Below, in pieces: positions 12,244 through 25,716 of a stretch of 64,000 nt of DNA (position 1 is the stretch's first letter; each line of letters begins with the position of its first letter). The notes beneath the pieces were generated by a model that saw only the letters and a list, made by a program, of their open reading frames with translations, searched no databases and was not told where the DNA came from. The translations under genes and the position numbers were made by a program. The DNA is from Enchytraeus crypticus (Eukaryota > Annelida > Clitellata > Enchytraeida > Enchytraeidae), in contig CAJHZI010000532.1 in assembly GCA_905160935.1 (NCBI GenBank), forward strand, positions 579,001 through 643,000. The letters are read 5' to 3'.

Positions 12244-15200
12244 CTACACACACAGCAATGGAACACGCGATAAAATATACATCTATATATACATCTACAT
12301 AATAATAGTAATAATAATAATAAGAATAATAATAACAAATAATAATAATAAGAACAATTACAGTGCTACTGTCGTCAATGATAACATAGAACACAATTCA
12401 GACAAACTGAGTGAGGAAACTCTAGTTTGTCTTAATCTTAGTTTCAATTACAGATCCCAAATCTGCAATAGAGGATAATGGGGAGTTGGAAAAGGAGGTT
12501 ACTAGCAGGATTCAGCCTGGATGGGCAAAGTGGAGGGCTGCTAGTGGAGTGTTGTGTGATAGGAGAATCCCACTAAGACTGAAAGGCAAATTTTATAGTT
12601 CTGTGGTAAGGCCAGTAATGATGTATGGTTCGGAATGTTGGGCACTAAAAAGGGAACATTTGCAGAAATGTGGCAGAAATGAGAATGTTGCGTCTAATTT
12701 GTGGAAGAACTAGAAAGGACAGAATGGAAAATGAATATGTGAGGATGAATTTGAATGTTGGAGGATTGGAGATACGTAGGCTCAGTCGAGATTGAGATGG
12801 TATGGGCATATTGTGAGAAAGGCAGATGAGGATGTAGTAAAGAGAGTACTTAAAATCTGTTACCTTCTTTAGCTCCACACCCTGACTTATTACTCTATCT
12901 CCGTTTATCATCTCACCCTTCCATCTACTCTCTAAATGCTCCGTTTTTTCCTTATTCACCATCAGTCCTTTACTTTCTAGTGCCTCTCTCGCTTTTTCCA
13001 ACATCTTGCTTACTTTCTCCACAGTATCTCCTTCTATCACCAGATCATTTGCAAATAGCATGCACCATGGGGCCTCCTTAATAACTCCCTTAAGCAACTC
13101 ATCCATAATCAATATAAACAAATATGGACTTAAGGGCTGATCCTTGATGCACCCCGATCTTCACATCAAAACTCTCAGATTGTCCACTCTCCACTCTCAC
13201 ACTAGTCTTCACCCTTCTGTACATATCTTTGATTAACTCAACATACCTCCTGTTCACTTCCTCTTCTTCAAAACTTCCCACACCAGTTCTCTCGGAACCC
13301 TATCATCTCACGGCCTTTTCAACCCTCGGCCTTTTCGAGATCCGCAAATACCCTCTGTATCTTCTTACTCTCGCTTCTTTTCTTTTCCATCAAATGCCTC
13401 AACATAAAGATAGGCTCTGTTGTCGACCTTCCAGGCCTAAACCCAAACTGGTTGCACTTAATGTTTGTTGAAACTCTCAACCTACTCTCCACTACTCTCT
13501 CCCATAGCTTCATTGTATGGCTCAACAGCTTAATACCTCTATAATTCTTACATTCCTGGATGTCCCCTTTACCATTAAATACCGGCACTAAACAACTCAA
13601 CCTCCACTCTTCTGGCATCCTGTATCCCCTTAACATCTTGTCAAAAAAGCACCTCAACCACTCCACCGCTCCCAAACCTAAACTCTTCCACACTTCCACC
13701 GGAATTCCATCCAACCTCACAGCTTTACACTTATGCATTTTCTTTAATGCCCTCTCAACCTCTTCCACTGTAACATTCTGCACTTCCAAATCCTCAAATC
13801 CTTCGCTACCAACATCATCTTCAAGGTCTTCACTAACCCCCTCATTTAACAAATTACAAAAATACTCTCCCCAACGTTCAACAATCTCTCCATCTTCTGT
13901 TAATACTTTCAAATTCTTTCCCTTTATACATTTCACGCTGCCCACATCCCGTCTTTGCTTCTCCCTTTGCCTAGCTACTTGATAAATCTTTTCGCCATCT
14001 TTGCTATCTGATTTATGATAAAAATCATCATATTTTCTGGCCCTTGCCACTGCCACCACTCTCTTTGCCTTCTTCTTCAACTCCTTATAGTTCTCCCTTA
14101 ATTCTTCTGTCCTACCATCCCTCCACTCCCTAAATGCTTTCTTCTTCTCCCTTAATACCTCCTGTACCTCCTCATTCCACCACCAAACTTCCTTGTCCAC
14201 CATTTTCCTACCACCCTTCACTACACCTAGCACTTCCCTACAGCATTCGCTATCTTTGTTAGATATTTTAACCCACATGTCTTTAGCTGATCCCTCTAAA
14301 GTCCATTCAACATCAGCCTCCAACTTCATCTTCAATTTCGATTCTTTTTCCTTTATTTTTTCCCCATTTCACCCTCTCCATACCTGATTTTCTTTTTCTA
14401 ATCTTCTTACCCACCCACACAAAATCCATAACAACTAGTTTATGATGTTCTTCTTCCCATTCTCCTCTAATGACTTTACAATCCTTACATTTAGCTTTGT
14501 CCTCCCTCTGTATCAACAAAAAATCTATTTGTGATTGCCCTTGACTTGCTGCATAAATGCTGCTCTTTCTTTACAAACAGGGTATTGCATGTAACTAGGT
14601 CATGGGCTACTGCAGCTTCCAATATTGCCGTACCCTCCTTATTACTCACACCAAACCCAAATCCACCATGTGCCACCCTGTATCCTAGCCCATATTTCCC
14701 TACATGTCGATTTTAATACCCTCCCACTACCAATCTTTCCTCCACACCACACTCACTCAACAATTCGTCAAACTCCTCCCAAAACCTTTATTTCTCTTCC
14801 CCTCTACACCCAACTTGGGGAGCATAAACACTTAACACATTTAATCTCTCACCCTCAAACACCAGTTTTATTAACATCAACCTACTGCTTTTCCTTTTAA
14901 CCTCAACCACCCCCATCGACATCCTCTCATTCAGCATTACTCCAACTCCATTCCTACCGCTACTTTCTCCTACATACCACAACTTATATCCGTCACCCTT
15001 AAGCCTTGAACTAGCCCCTTTCCACCTGGTCTCCTGTACACTGCACACATCCATCCTTCTCCTCTTCAACATGGCCGCAACTTCTCTACCCTTTCCCGTC
15101 AATGATCCTACATTTAGTGTTGCGAACCTGATAGTTTGCCTGGCGAGGGATTTAGCATAATGTCGATCTGGGTGGCCTTTCAGGTCTTCCCCACCCCTAA

Positions 15201-18200
15201 CGGGCGCGATTCCCCTAACCTTGTGGCCCGGGGCCCCGTACGCCGTGCACTGATACTTTTGAAGATTATCCATTCGTTTCAGTTTTGTGGCAATTACTGG
15301 AGCCTAGGCACTCACCAACCGAATGCCCTTTCTGACGTTGGTATGGATCTTAGTGCGTTAGTCGCCTTCTACGACACGTGCAGTCACCGTTTGGACAAAT
15401 TCTTCAAATGACCCGGACCCAACACGGGGAGAATAAATAAAATAAATAAATAAATATAATAAAAATAAATAAATAAAAATAAATAAAAATAAACACAAAA
15501 AGTAAAATAATAGATTTCGTAAATTAACTCATTTCTGAACACTGCCATTCACTCTCTCTTAGTACACTGCCAACTGGCAGATCCATGGTATATAACGCCT
15601 ACACTCATCTCTATCTTCCGTTTTCTTCTTCATGTCCACATAAGAGTGGATCTTTAAATCATCTATAACACTGGCATTAGCATTTGTATAACATTAAAAT
15701 CTTCCAAAGCCCAACCACACCATCTCTCACAGTACACTTGTGTAATGAAAGAAGAATTTAAAGCATCAGCACGTACCTGATGAAGGCCTGTGAGAGGGTA
15801 GGGAGGACTGGTGGGTGACCACGATAGCCCCTGGGGGCAGGGGTGGGGCCTGACCCCCTCCCAACCTACTCACCTCCTCCCTCCAATATAAATACTGCTG
15901 AGCCTGTATCAACATCGAGTCTCTCTCAGCCGTGCTCAATGTCATCATGTACTCATCCAAACGATACTTGACCGTGTTTAGCACCTGAGAGCAACAACAG
16001 CACCAACCAGATATCAGCTTTACAGTTAAAAACTCACCATCGTAACTCAACATATCATCATATCTGATCATCTCATCATCATATCTTACCTCATCATCAT
16101 ATCTTACCTCATCATCATATCTTACCTCATCATCATATCTTATCATCTCATCATCATATCTTATCTCATCATCATATCTTACCTTACCTCATCATCATAT
16201 CTTACCTCATCATCATATCTTACCTCATCATCATATCTATCATCTCATCATCATATCTTATCTCATCATCATATCTTACCTTACCTCATCATCATATCTT
16301 ACCTCATCATCATATCTTACCTCATCATCATATATTACCTCATCATCATATCTTATCATCTCATCATCATATCTTATCTCATCATCATATCTTACCTCAT
16401 CATCACATCTTACCCCATCATCATATCTTATCATCTCATATCATAGCATATCATATTATATCATATATGATGAGATATACAAAGATAAGATATACATGAT
16501 GAGACATCATATCTGTATCATCTCATCATCGTATCTTTATCATCTCATCACCATATCTTGTCATCATATCTAATCATTGTATCGTATAAACACACTATGA
16601 TAATAACGTTGAGTCATGGACCAACAGCAATCTGCGCGTCGTACAAAGTGATTTGCGAAAAGGATCGTAAGAAATCTGATAAGAAATGGCCTCTGTGATG
16701 GCATGAACGATGATCAGCATTGATGGGTTGTATAATCAGTGAAAAAGCAGGGAGTCACCTCAGTCCTCAACGATGTAGCTTGAATTTCTAATATGTTATA
16801 GCACTAGATTCCCGTGTTGTGTCCAGGTCATGGAGAATAGGCCAACCGTAAACTGTCCATATCCCAAGAGGCGACCGAGCAAGAAATGATGACGACCACT
16901 GAAAACCACCTCAGAAGCCATATTATTCTCAAGCCATAGGCTACATTAAGGTGTGCGTACGCTGGTGGCCTATTTTAGTTTTGATTGATGCATTGTTGCT
17001 GTCATCGCAACATGGTAGTATAATCTTTAAGACTTAATGCGTTGATCAGTGCTTTGGTTGGTCGGTAAGTTGGTCAAGCATGGTGAGGATCGGGTTTCAA
17101 GGGTACAAAGGTTCACCTGACGTTTAGAAGAGAAGCTCTCTGATCTTCTGACCTTGTCCCACATCATCAGCTAGGTGAGGTTAAGAAGCCTTTTGTGAAG
17201 AAAATAACTCGCTAATCGATGGAATGAACTGCTGGACCTGCCAAGTTCTGGACCTGCCACTTGGCAGAACACTAGAGAGAAAGAGTACAAGAGAGAGAGA
17301 GAGAAAAAAGAGAGAAAGAGAGAGAGACAGGGAAAAGAGAGAAAAAAAGAGTGAGATTGAGAGAAAAAGAAGAGCGAGAGAAGAGAGAGTGAGAAAGAGG
17401 GAAGAAGAGAGAAAAAATAAAATCCAGAAAAAAATCAGAGAGAGAAAAAGAAAGAGCGAGAGAGAGAGAAAGAGGGAAGAAGAGAGAGGTAATGATAGAA
17501 GTATAATTAAAGACCTGTACGAGAGACTTGACATAGGGCTGGAAGACGAGCTTGTGACTGAGCAGTAGAGACTTGAGGAGAGGCTGCGGGTAACAGGCGA
17601 GTCTGGCCAGCAGTCCCGTCAACAACAGATTAACATAGAGAGTGTTAGACTTCATCGTCTCCAGCTTGTTAAACAGCGACGTCAAAAACGGCCCTGCAAA
17701 CAAACCGAGCTCTACTTAGAACCTTCACAATACACTCAGGAATATGGAAAATTTAACCTAACCTGGCTGGAGCCAGTGGCGAAGTCGGTAAGACACTCGA
17801 CAGCTGGTCAGTATGTGCAGGGTTCAAATCCTGGTCTCGCCCGTCACTGACATCGCTTTCGAGTGATGAAACTGACGTTAACATTAGCTTTACCAGCTTT
17901 ACGTCAGAAACGGATTAAAGCCCATAAATTAAAACTCATAAAATATTTAGAAATTAATTAACTCAAATCTATAGCCACTGAGTTCTGCTATAACAGCCAC
18001 TAAATCTGTACTAATAAATTATTATGATCGACCTATTATATATTAATATTATTACAGAGCCAGTTGCATTATCTGCTACGTTCTGCCTGAAATCAGTACG
18101 TGCTGGGTTCAAGTCCTGCGCTCGTACGTCAACATGACATAGCTTTTTAATTTTAATAAACAAATTAAACGTTTGGTATACTATATATAATCTAAGGATG

Positions 18201-21200
18201 ATATCAGAGAAATTGTCAAAGTAATACCCGAAAATCTAGAAGTTAAAAATCTCATAAAATACACACGTAAAAAGAAGAGCTCACCAATGTTAGGTTCTGC
18301 AGACTTGCCACTCTTCACTAGTGAGGTAGGGCGCGGCTCCTGTGATGATCTCTTCAGTGTTCCTGAGTCATTCACCATTCCACCAGTCACCACAGCTCCA
18401 CCATCCACCTTTCCCTCAGCATCACCAGCCACCTCTACCACAGGTCCACCAGCCACCTTTCCCACAGCATCACCATCCACCTTTCCTACAGCATCACCAT
18501 TCACCTTTCCCACTGTTCCACCAGCAACCTCTCCCACTGTTCCACCAACCACCAGCCCATCACTCGACACCTGAGGCTGCCCTAGCTGAGCTCCCTCCTC
18601 ACAGACGAGCAGTGAGTCAGCTGATCTCATCTCTATAACAACAGATGACCTAGCTGAGTCACTGCCCCCAGGCAGCGTAGCGCACAGTCTGCTCTCAGCC
18701 TCGCTAATAAACATCTCGAAGTCGTCCTCAGTCAGCTCAGAAGCGCCATCAGCATCCTCCCCAGCCTGAAGCTCAGCGTCAGGTCCGGCAGGAAGAACGG
18801 CAGAACCCTTGAGACGATTAAGCTGAAGTACAAAGAGGTTGACATCATCAGTCGACATCTCTTCCTCTCTACGCGGCCTAGCAGTGGACGAGCTGAAGCC
18901 GCTGTCCAATGAGATGTCAGCTGTGATGAGAGGGGCGGAGCTAGTGGGAGTGAGAGTGGAGGAGGAGGAGTCAGTGGTGGGGGTTACAACACTAGCCCCA
19001 CCAGTGGGCGTGGCTGTAGGCGTGGCTACATCTAAATCAGGATGAGTCACCTTATCTCTCAGTACAACATCTGTGGGCCTAGCAGCCAATCTAGCACCCT
19101 ATTAACACAATCATGTTAATGTACTTCTAGCACCCTGTTAACACAATCATGGATTATAACCTCCTAATATATTAATTAATTAGTATGTCATCATCATCTT
19201 CTTCTTCCTTTAAATATCAGTTTTACAGATAGATTAACTAATTAATTACTACAAATAATATAAATAATAATAATAACATTATTAATAATAGCAGTTCATA
19301 TATTACTTGTAAACTTCAAGTGCTGTAACAGGCTATTAGCTTTGAAAGCAAAGGGGAACCAATTCAGAGACCATATTTGTCATGCGCGGATTGATTTTCT
19401 CGTGTATGTGCTGGATGTTGTTATGGATGTTTTGTTTATATTCGAAGCTACATGGCTTTTAGATGACCCTTGGGAGCGCTATGATTATATTTACTAGTGT
19501 ATTCATGCGCTCTGGATTATTGTGTCCTGTTTGTTTACTTCTATTACTGGATACCTCTAGTGGTATCCTTCCGTATTGCTAATTATATCTGTTATTGAAT
19601 GCACTTAGAATATGTTGTTGAATTTGGAACTACTTCCCGCTTGGTCTTCGAAGTATTAAGATGTAACTAGGAAAGTTTTAAGTTTTAAAACTTTAATTTT
19701 ATTTTGGAATTTAATAAGCGTTAACTTTATTTATAAGAGTAACGGAAGTTTATTAGTAATGACCGAGCTTGGGAAGGCATTGGAATTGTGTTATCTGTGT
19801 TGAACCTTATTATTCTAATATGCAAGTAGGTGTGTTTTGTTGGCCTATTTGTGCATCAGGGGGAATTGTACCCAGTATTTTAGTCTCTTTAGTTTGGTGA
19901 CAGTTATTTGCCTAGTGTTGAAGCCTATTTGAGTAGGGGAGAGGCTCAGGTGTTTTAAACCCTTGTGTGAGGGGGAGCTAGCATCGTTGATTCGAGCAGA
20001 CTCTATAATTTATATTAAGTTGACGGTCAGTACCAGGAATTAAAAGAGAGGGTACGTGTGACCTCAGTGGAATTACCAGGTGTGGCTATGAGAGAGTTTT
20101 CTTAGGGGGTTCTTGTTTAAAACCTATAAAAACGGCTAAACCGTTTCAAGGCCCAGAAACTCTAGCCTGGGTATTATTTAACAGAGCCAGTGTGATATAT
20201 TTAAGTAAATCCTTGTGATTTAGAAACAGGCGGCAAATTCATTTGTTAAGTTTATGGGTGACGACTCATTTTGTTGAGGGATAGTTTAGAGATCAGTTTT
20301 CAGGGGGGGTTCTACTTGGGTGAAGTTTCCATATACTGATACATTGGTGCTTAACGTAACACATGTATTAAACACAGATAACGCACATCCCAGTGTGGAA
20401 ATTCTATTTAATTCTTTTGTATTTTTTTGGCTATATTTCACCCTGTATTATTTAAAAGGTGATATAGTAACTTTTGAACAACTTCTTTATGTTTTGTTCA
20501 TTTATTTAAATTTTTATTACTATAGTTACTATTATTAACTTGAGTTTAATTTAATTATACATTCAGGTCGTTTAACTTGTTATAGTTTCTCGCACATTAT
20601 ATTTTGTTTTACTCGTAATAAAACATTAATTAAGGAATTTATTTTCCTTTAATTAATTAGTAAACTTCTGTAGTTTGTATGTTTCTTAGTGTAGATATTT
20701 AAATAGGTAAGACACTGAATGTTACATTAGCTCTCCCGCTATTCGTCTGACATATCTGAGATTTGAACCTGGTCCAGAACTTTGAAAATATCTTAGCATA
20801 TTTCATTTTCTGGTAAAGTAAACTAAGGTTAACATCAGTTTCCTCACTCGAAAGAGAAGTCAGTGACAGGCGAGCCCAGGATTTGAACCCCGCACATACT
20901 GATCCGCTGTCAAGAATCTTACCGACTTCGCCACTGGCTCCAGCCATTCTCAGAAACATGCCCTATAGGGCTTTACAAAAATCCTACTATACGCTTTGCT
21001 GTGAATATGAGAGAACAGATTTAATTTAGTTCAGCCAGAGACATTGTATACAATACTTTATATACAATACTTCGTATACAATAATACTTGAGTAGAATGT
21101 AAAATCTGGAGGCAGTAAAGTAATCATGGATCAACTCCCAACCTGAGTTCCATCACTTGAACTATGTCCACCAGGTTCTGCAGTCCTACCACTCTGCTCC

Positions 21201-24200
21201 AGTAAAATCCTGGGTGGAGGATTCTCCCCATCGTAGGTGGCGGACCACCTGGAGCAGGCCCTGGAGCAGTCCCGAATCCTCGAGTGGGCGTGGCGCAGAT
21301 ACTCGGCGTAGAGAGTCTCGCTGAGTGACGTGGCAGCTGATCCTGCCTCGTGGAGAGACTGACTAGGGCTGCCCGCTGAGCACGGTCTGTCTGAGGCAAC
21401 AGAGGTCTCTGAGGTCACTGAATCTCTGCATGTGAGTTAATCAGTCAATCAATCAATCAATCCATCAATCTCATGGTAAATTAGGAATTCCACAAAGCTC
21501 AGCTGCGGGCAAGCTTATCACAAAACGTTAGTGCAGCAGTTACATTAGTAGCGAACACAGAAAACGCAATAAGTATCAGCGTAGGCATCGGAGCCTAGCA
21601 GAGAATACAAGAACAAACAAGCAATAAGATTAAATATCAACACAGGTGTTTGTCATTGGTAGAGAAAACAAGCAATAAGATTAAATATCAACACTAGGTA
21701 ATGATTACTAATAACCATAGAGAGGAACGAAAACTACAAAAACAGCAACCAAGAAAGGAAACTACATGTATGTAGCACATGCAGTGTGTCATGTGTAACT
21801 ATACAAAAAGGAAAAGGCACGATATCTGAAGTATTACAGAAGCTACAGAGATTTCAGTGTATAAGCTACAATACCTCCTCGTGTTCTCAGCAGACTTAAC
21901 TCGTGACGCTTCCTCGCCACCAGGGCTTGATGTTGTGCTGGACGATTTTCTTCTGAACGAGGACAGAAAGCTCTTAGAACGCTCAAAAGGGCTAGAGGAG
22001 TTGGGGGTGGAGCCAACGGTATTGCCTCGACCAATCACAGACGTTGTAACATTGCGCTTAAATGGGGACGGAGAAGAATCGGTTGTAGAGAGATGGTTAG
22101 TAGAACTGAAACAAGAGTTAGTACCGCGGGATTCACTACGTTTAGCACCTTTTGTCATTAGTATTATTCCTACAGGAGCATTCCACTTATTAAAAATATT
22201 TATTGCATCTAACCTCGGGTAAAAGAGTTACAAATTAATGCAGGATCAGGTTTTGATACTGTATTATATAATTAAATACACTAAAAGTTTAATGTTCACT
22301 AAGTATGAGTACATAAAAAGACATTAGACACAAAAGTTAGTAGACAATAAACAGAATATGGGATCAATGTTCACAATAGTCCTAGCATCTACGGTTAATA
22401 CTGTTACATACACTACCAGTCACAGCGGGTGATAATTGTCATTTAGCCAGTCATAAATGGTTTCATTGAAGCTCAAGCTTAGGGCCTAACCACAAACTGT
22501 ACATGCATGCAACACACGGGTGCTTTACATAAAATAAACAATACTTAAATTTCTTGTTAATTTCTTATGGCTCTTCAGAAGAAACTATGTTAAATTCTAT
22601 TCCACAAGAATTTGTAACTGGTCTTTATACTATTGTTTAAATATTACCCGTCCCCAAATTACGCTTTAGATAATGTTTGGAATAAAGTTTCACTCATTTT
22701 TCTGCTCATCACACCCAATTATATATTCTATTTTCTAGTGGTGTAGCTATATACATGACATAGGCCTACTGCACGTGTTACAATGATTTCATACTTGGAA
22801 GTTTTGCTCTTCGTTAGCTCTTATTCTGATCAAGAATATGATCTTGTCTTTCGGTCTACAACGAGAATTTTGCAAATCGCTTTGGGTGAATCAGTGCAGA
22901 TTAGTTAATATTAATAATATTAGAAGAGCCTGTGGTTTGTTGACAAATTGCTTGACAGTGGATCAGTAGGTGCGGGGTTCAAATCCAACACTCTTAGCGC
23001 CACTGTCACGCTATCGAGCAGGAAACTGACGTTAAACCTGACTTTAGTCTTCAGATTCCTGGACGGCGAAATATCATCGGATGAGAAACTGGACGTTAAC
23101 CCTTTGTTTTAACCTTTTACCTAATATTAATATTAAACTACCTCATGACAATACGCCCTGACTATGAAACCTTTAACCACTGTATTCAACGTTACGGTGT
23201 ATTTAAATAAGACTTGGGAATTATTGAATGTTTCAATAGCGCAATGGTAGAGGTATAGATAACATTATGATATTTCAAATGACACTTGAGGTGAATTGAA
23301 CCCTCGTGGGTTCGAATCGTAGCTGATCTGAGAGTAAAATCTCGGACATTCATTGGACTGGCTACACGGAAAATGTACAAAATTGCCTAACAGATTTAAC
23401 ATGTGGTATTAAAAGTGATATCAACGTAGTTGATCACTTCACAATAATGTGTGTTATTATTATTATTATTTATTATTATTATTATTAGGACTGATATGTT
23501 AAGTCATAACACCACAGAAGCCACAGTTCAGTTCAGCATGAACTTAAGCTTGATACACAAACGACCCATAACAACAACTGTGACACACGATGTCTAACAA
23601 CCTATTACATGGCACAAGCTGTTTCAATATATTTTATATATTTTAATACATTTCACGTCTCTAACTAATGACTCACCTTGCAGGAGCTGTAGGCGTGCCA
23701 GCAGCTGCAGCAGCTGACTGGGCATCAGAGCTGCTGGCTACAGCAGCTAGAGAGCTGCTGCTGAGGCCGCTACAGTATGAGGGTATGAGAGAGAGCAGCT
23801 TGTCAGCTGTCTCACAGAATATGTCAACGTCCTTGAATGATCTCTGCTGACTCACCATCACGTGTGTGCACGGTATCAAATACCTGCGTGTACATTAGCA
23901 TACACTGTATTAGTATAGCATACATGGGTTTAGCATAACATACATAGGCTTAGTATAACATACATAGGTTTAGTATAACATGCATAGGTTTAGTATAACA
24001 TGCATAGGTTTAGTATAACATACATGAGTTTAGGATAGCATACACAGGCTTAGCATAGTATACACAGGCTTAGTATAGCATACACAGGCTTAGCATAGCA
24101 TACATAGGCTTAGTATAGCATATACAGGCTTAGCATAGCATACATAGGCTTAGTATAACATACATAGGCTTAGTATAGAATACAAAGGTTTAGTATAACA

Positions 24201-25294
24201 TACATAGGCTTTGTATATAAATAATAATAACTTGTCTATTTTATCAGTAGTAGTAGTTCTATGTATTTGATCAGAAATAGAGGCTACCAAAACAGCGACT
24301 AGCGCCATATAGTTGATTACCTCAAAAATGCAAATGCAAACTTACAAATTAATTTTAAAACTAATGCAAATCCACAGAAAAATAACATAAAAACATAAAC
24401 TTGTGGGATAAAGCAAAAGAAAGGAAATTAATTAACTATTTCATATTCACAACGTGTTCCTTAATTTTCCTTAAATAAACATTGGTGGAACTGATTGCCT
24501 GTATGTTTTCAGGGAGCATATTCCACAAATGGGAACATATGTAATTGGTAGTTCTTTTTCCATAGTTAGTATTTGTATAAGGTTTGTATAAACTCAACGG
24601 TTTCCTCATATTATAATTGGAAAGAGAATTGGCAAAACTAATCTTGTCTACGAACGTTTTTGGTATTTTTCCGGGCTATGAATACATAGATGAGCAAGAT
24701 TTAATAGCTTAAGATTGCATAGTTGGCGTAGAGGAAGTGAATTTACTATTTCATATACTTCAGAAGTTTTAGTTGTTAATTCTTTCTTAAATAGAATTCT
24801 TATTATAGACTTATTCATTGTATACGTAGACTTAGTATAGCATACACTGGCTTAGAATTGCATACATCGCATCATAGGCTTAGTATAGCATATATAGGTT
24901 TAGTACGGCGCATAGACTTTTCATGGCATACCTACGTATGTTATGTATAGCATACACTGAAATAGAAATGAGAATTGTTTCAGCGCACAATGCAGACAAG
25001 TGAGAGGCTGTTACCTGAAGACAAGTTGAAACATGACGTCCTCACAGTTGAGTTCTACCAGAGTTCTCAGCAACGTTAGAGTCACCATACATAGCTACAC
25101 ACAATCAATCAGCCAATAAATCAGTCAATCAATCAATGCGTCAATCAGTCAATCAATAAATCAATCAATCCAGTAATCAAATATAACTTCTTTACAGTTC
25201 GCTACAAAGGAGCTTCAGAAAAATTGAGAGCCAAGGAACACATAACTCATGAGTTATAACAACAGCAGAAACAGTACCACATGAAGGAGTAAAT

Positions 25295-25339
<45 letters not shown>

Positions 25340-25422
25340 CACACGAACCCTCACGTAGTAGTAAGAGAGAGAGACAGAGAGACAGAGAAAGAGACAGAGA
25401 GCACACGTACCCTCACGTAGTA

Positions 25423-25456
<34 letters not shown>

Positions 25457-25476
25457 ACACGTACCCTCACGTAGTA

Positions 25477-25516
<40 letters not shown>

Positions 25517-25580
25517 ACACATACCCTCATGTAGTAGTAAGAGAAAGAGAGAAAGAGAGCACACATACCCTCATGTAGTA

Positions 25581-25622
<42 letters not shown>

Positions 25623-25651
25623 GAGCACACGTACTCTCATGTAGTAGTAAG

Positions 25652-25716
<65 letters not shown>

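Noticed and set aside
13560-14900. Plus-strand Ser/Pro/His-rich frames
   Set aside because: Antisense to the degenerate endonuclease-RT element.
12440-15280. Twin-priming origin for the inverted retrotransposon
   Set aside because: Twin priming gives an inverted 5' part followed by the 3' part; here the two parts converge tail to tail.
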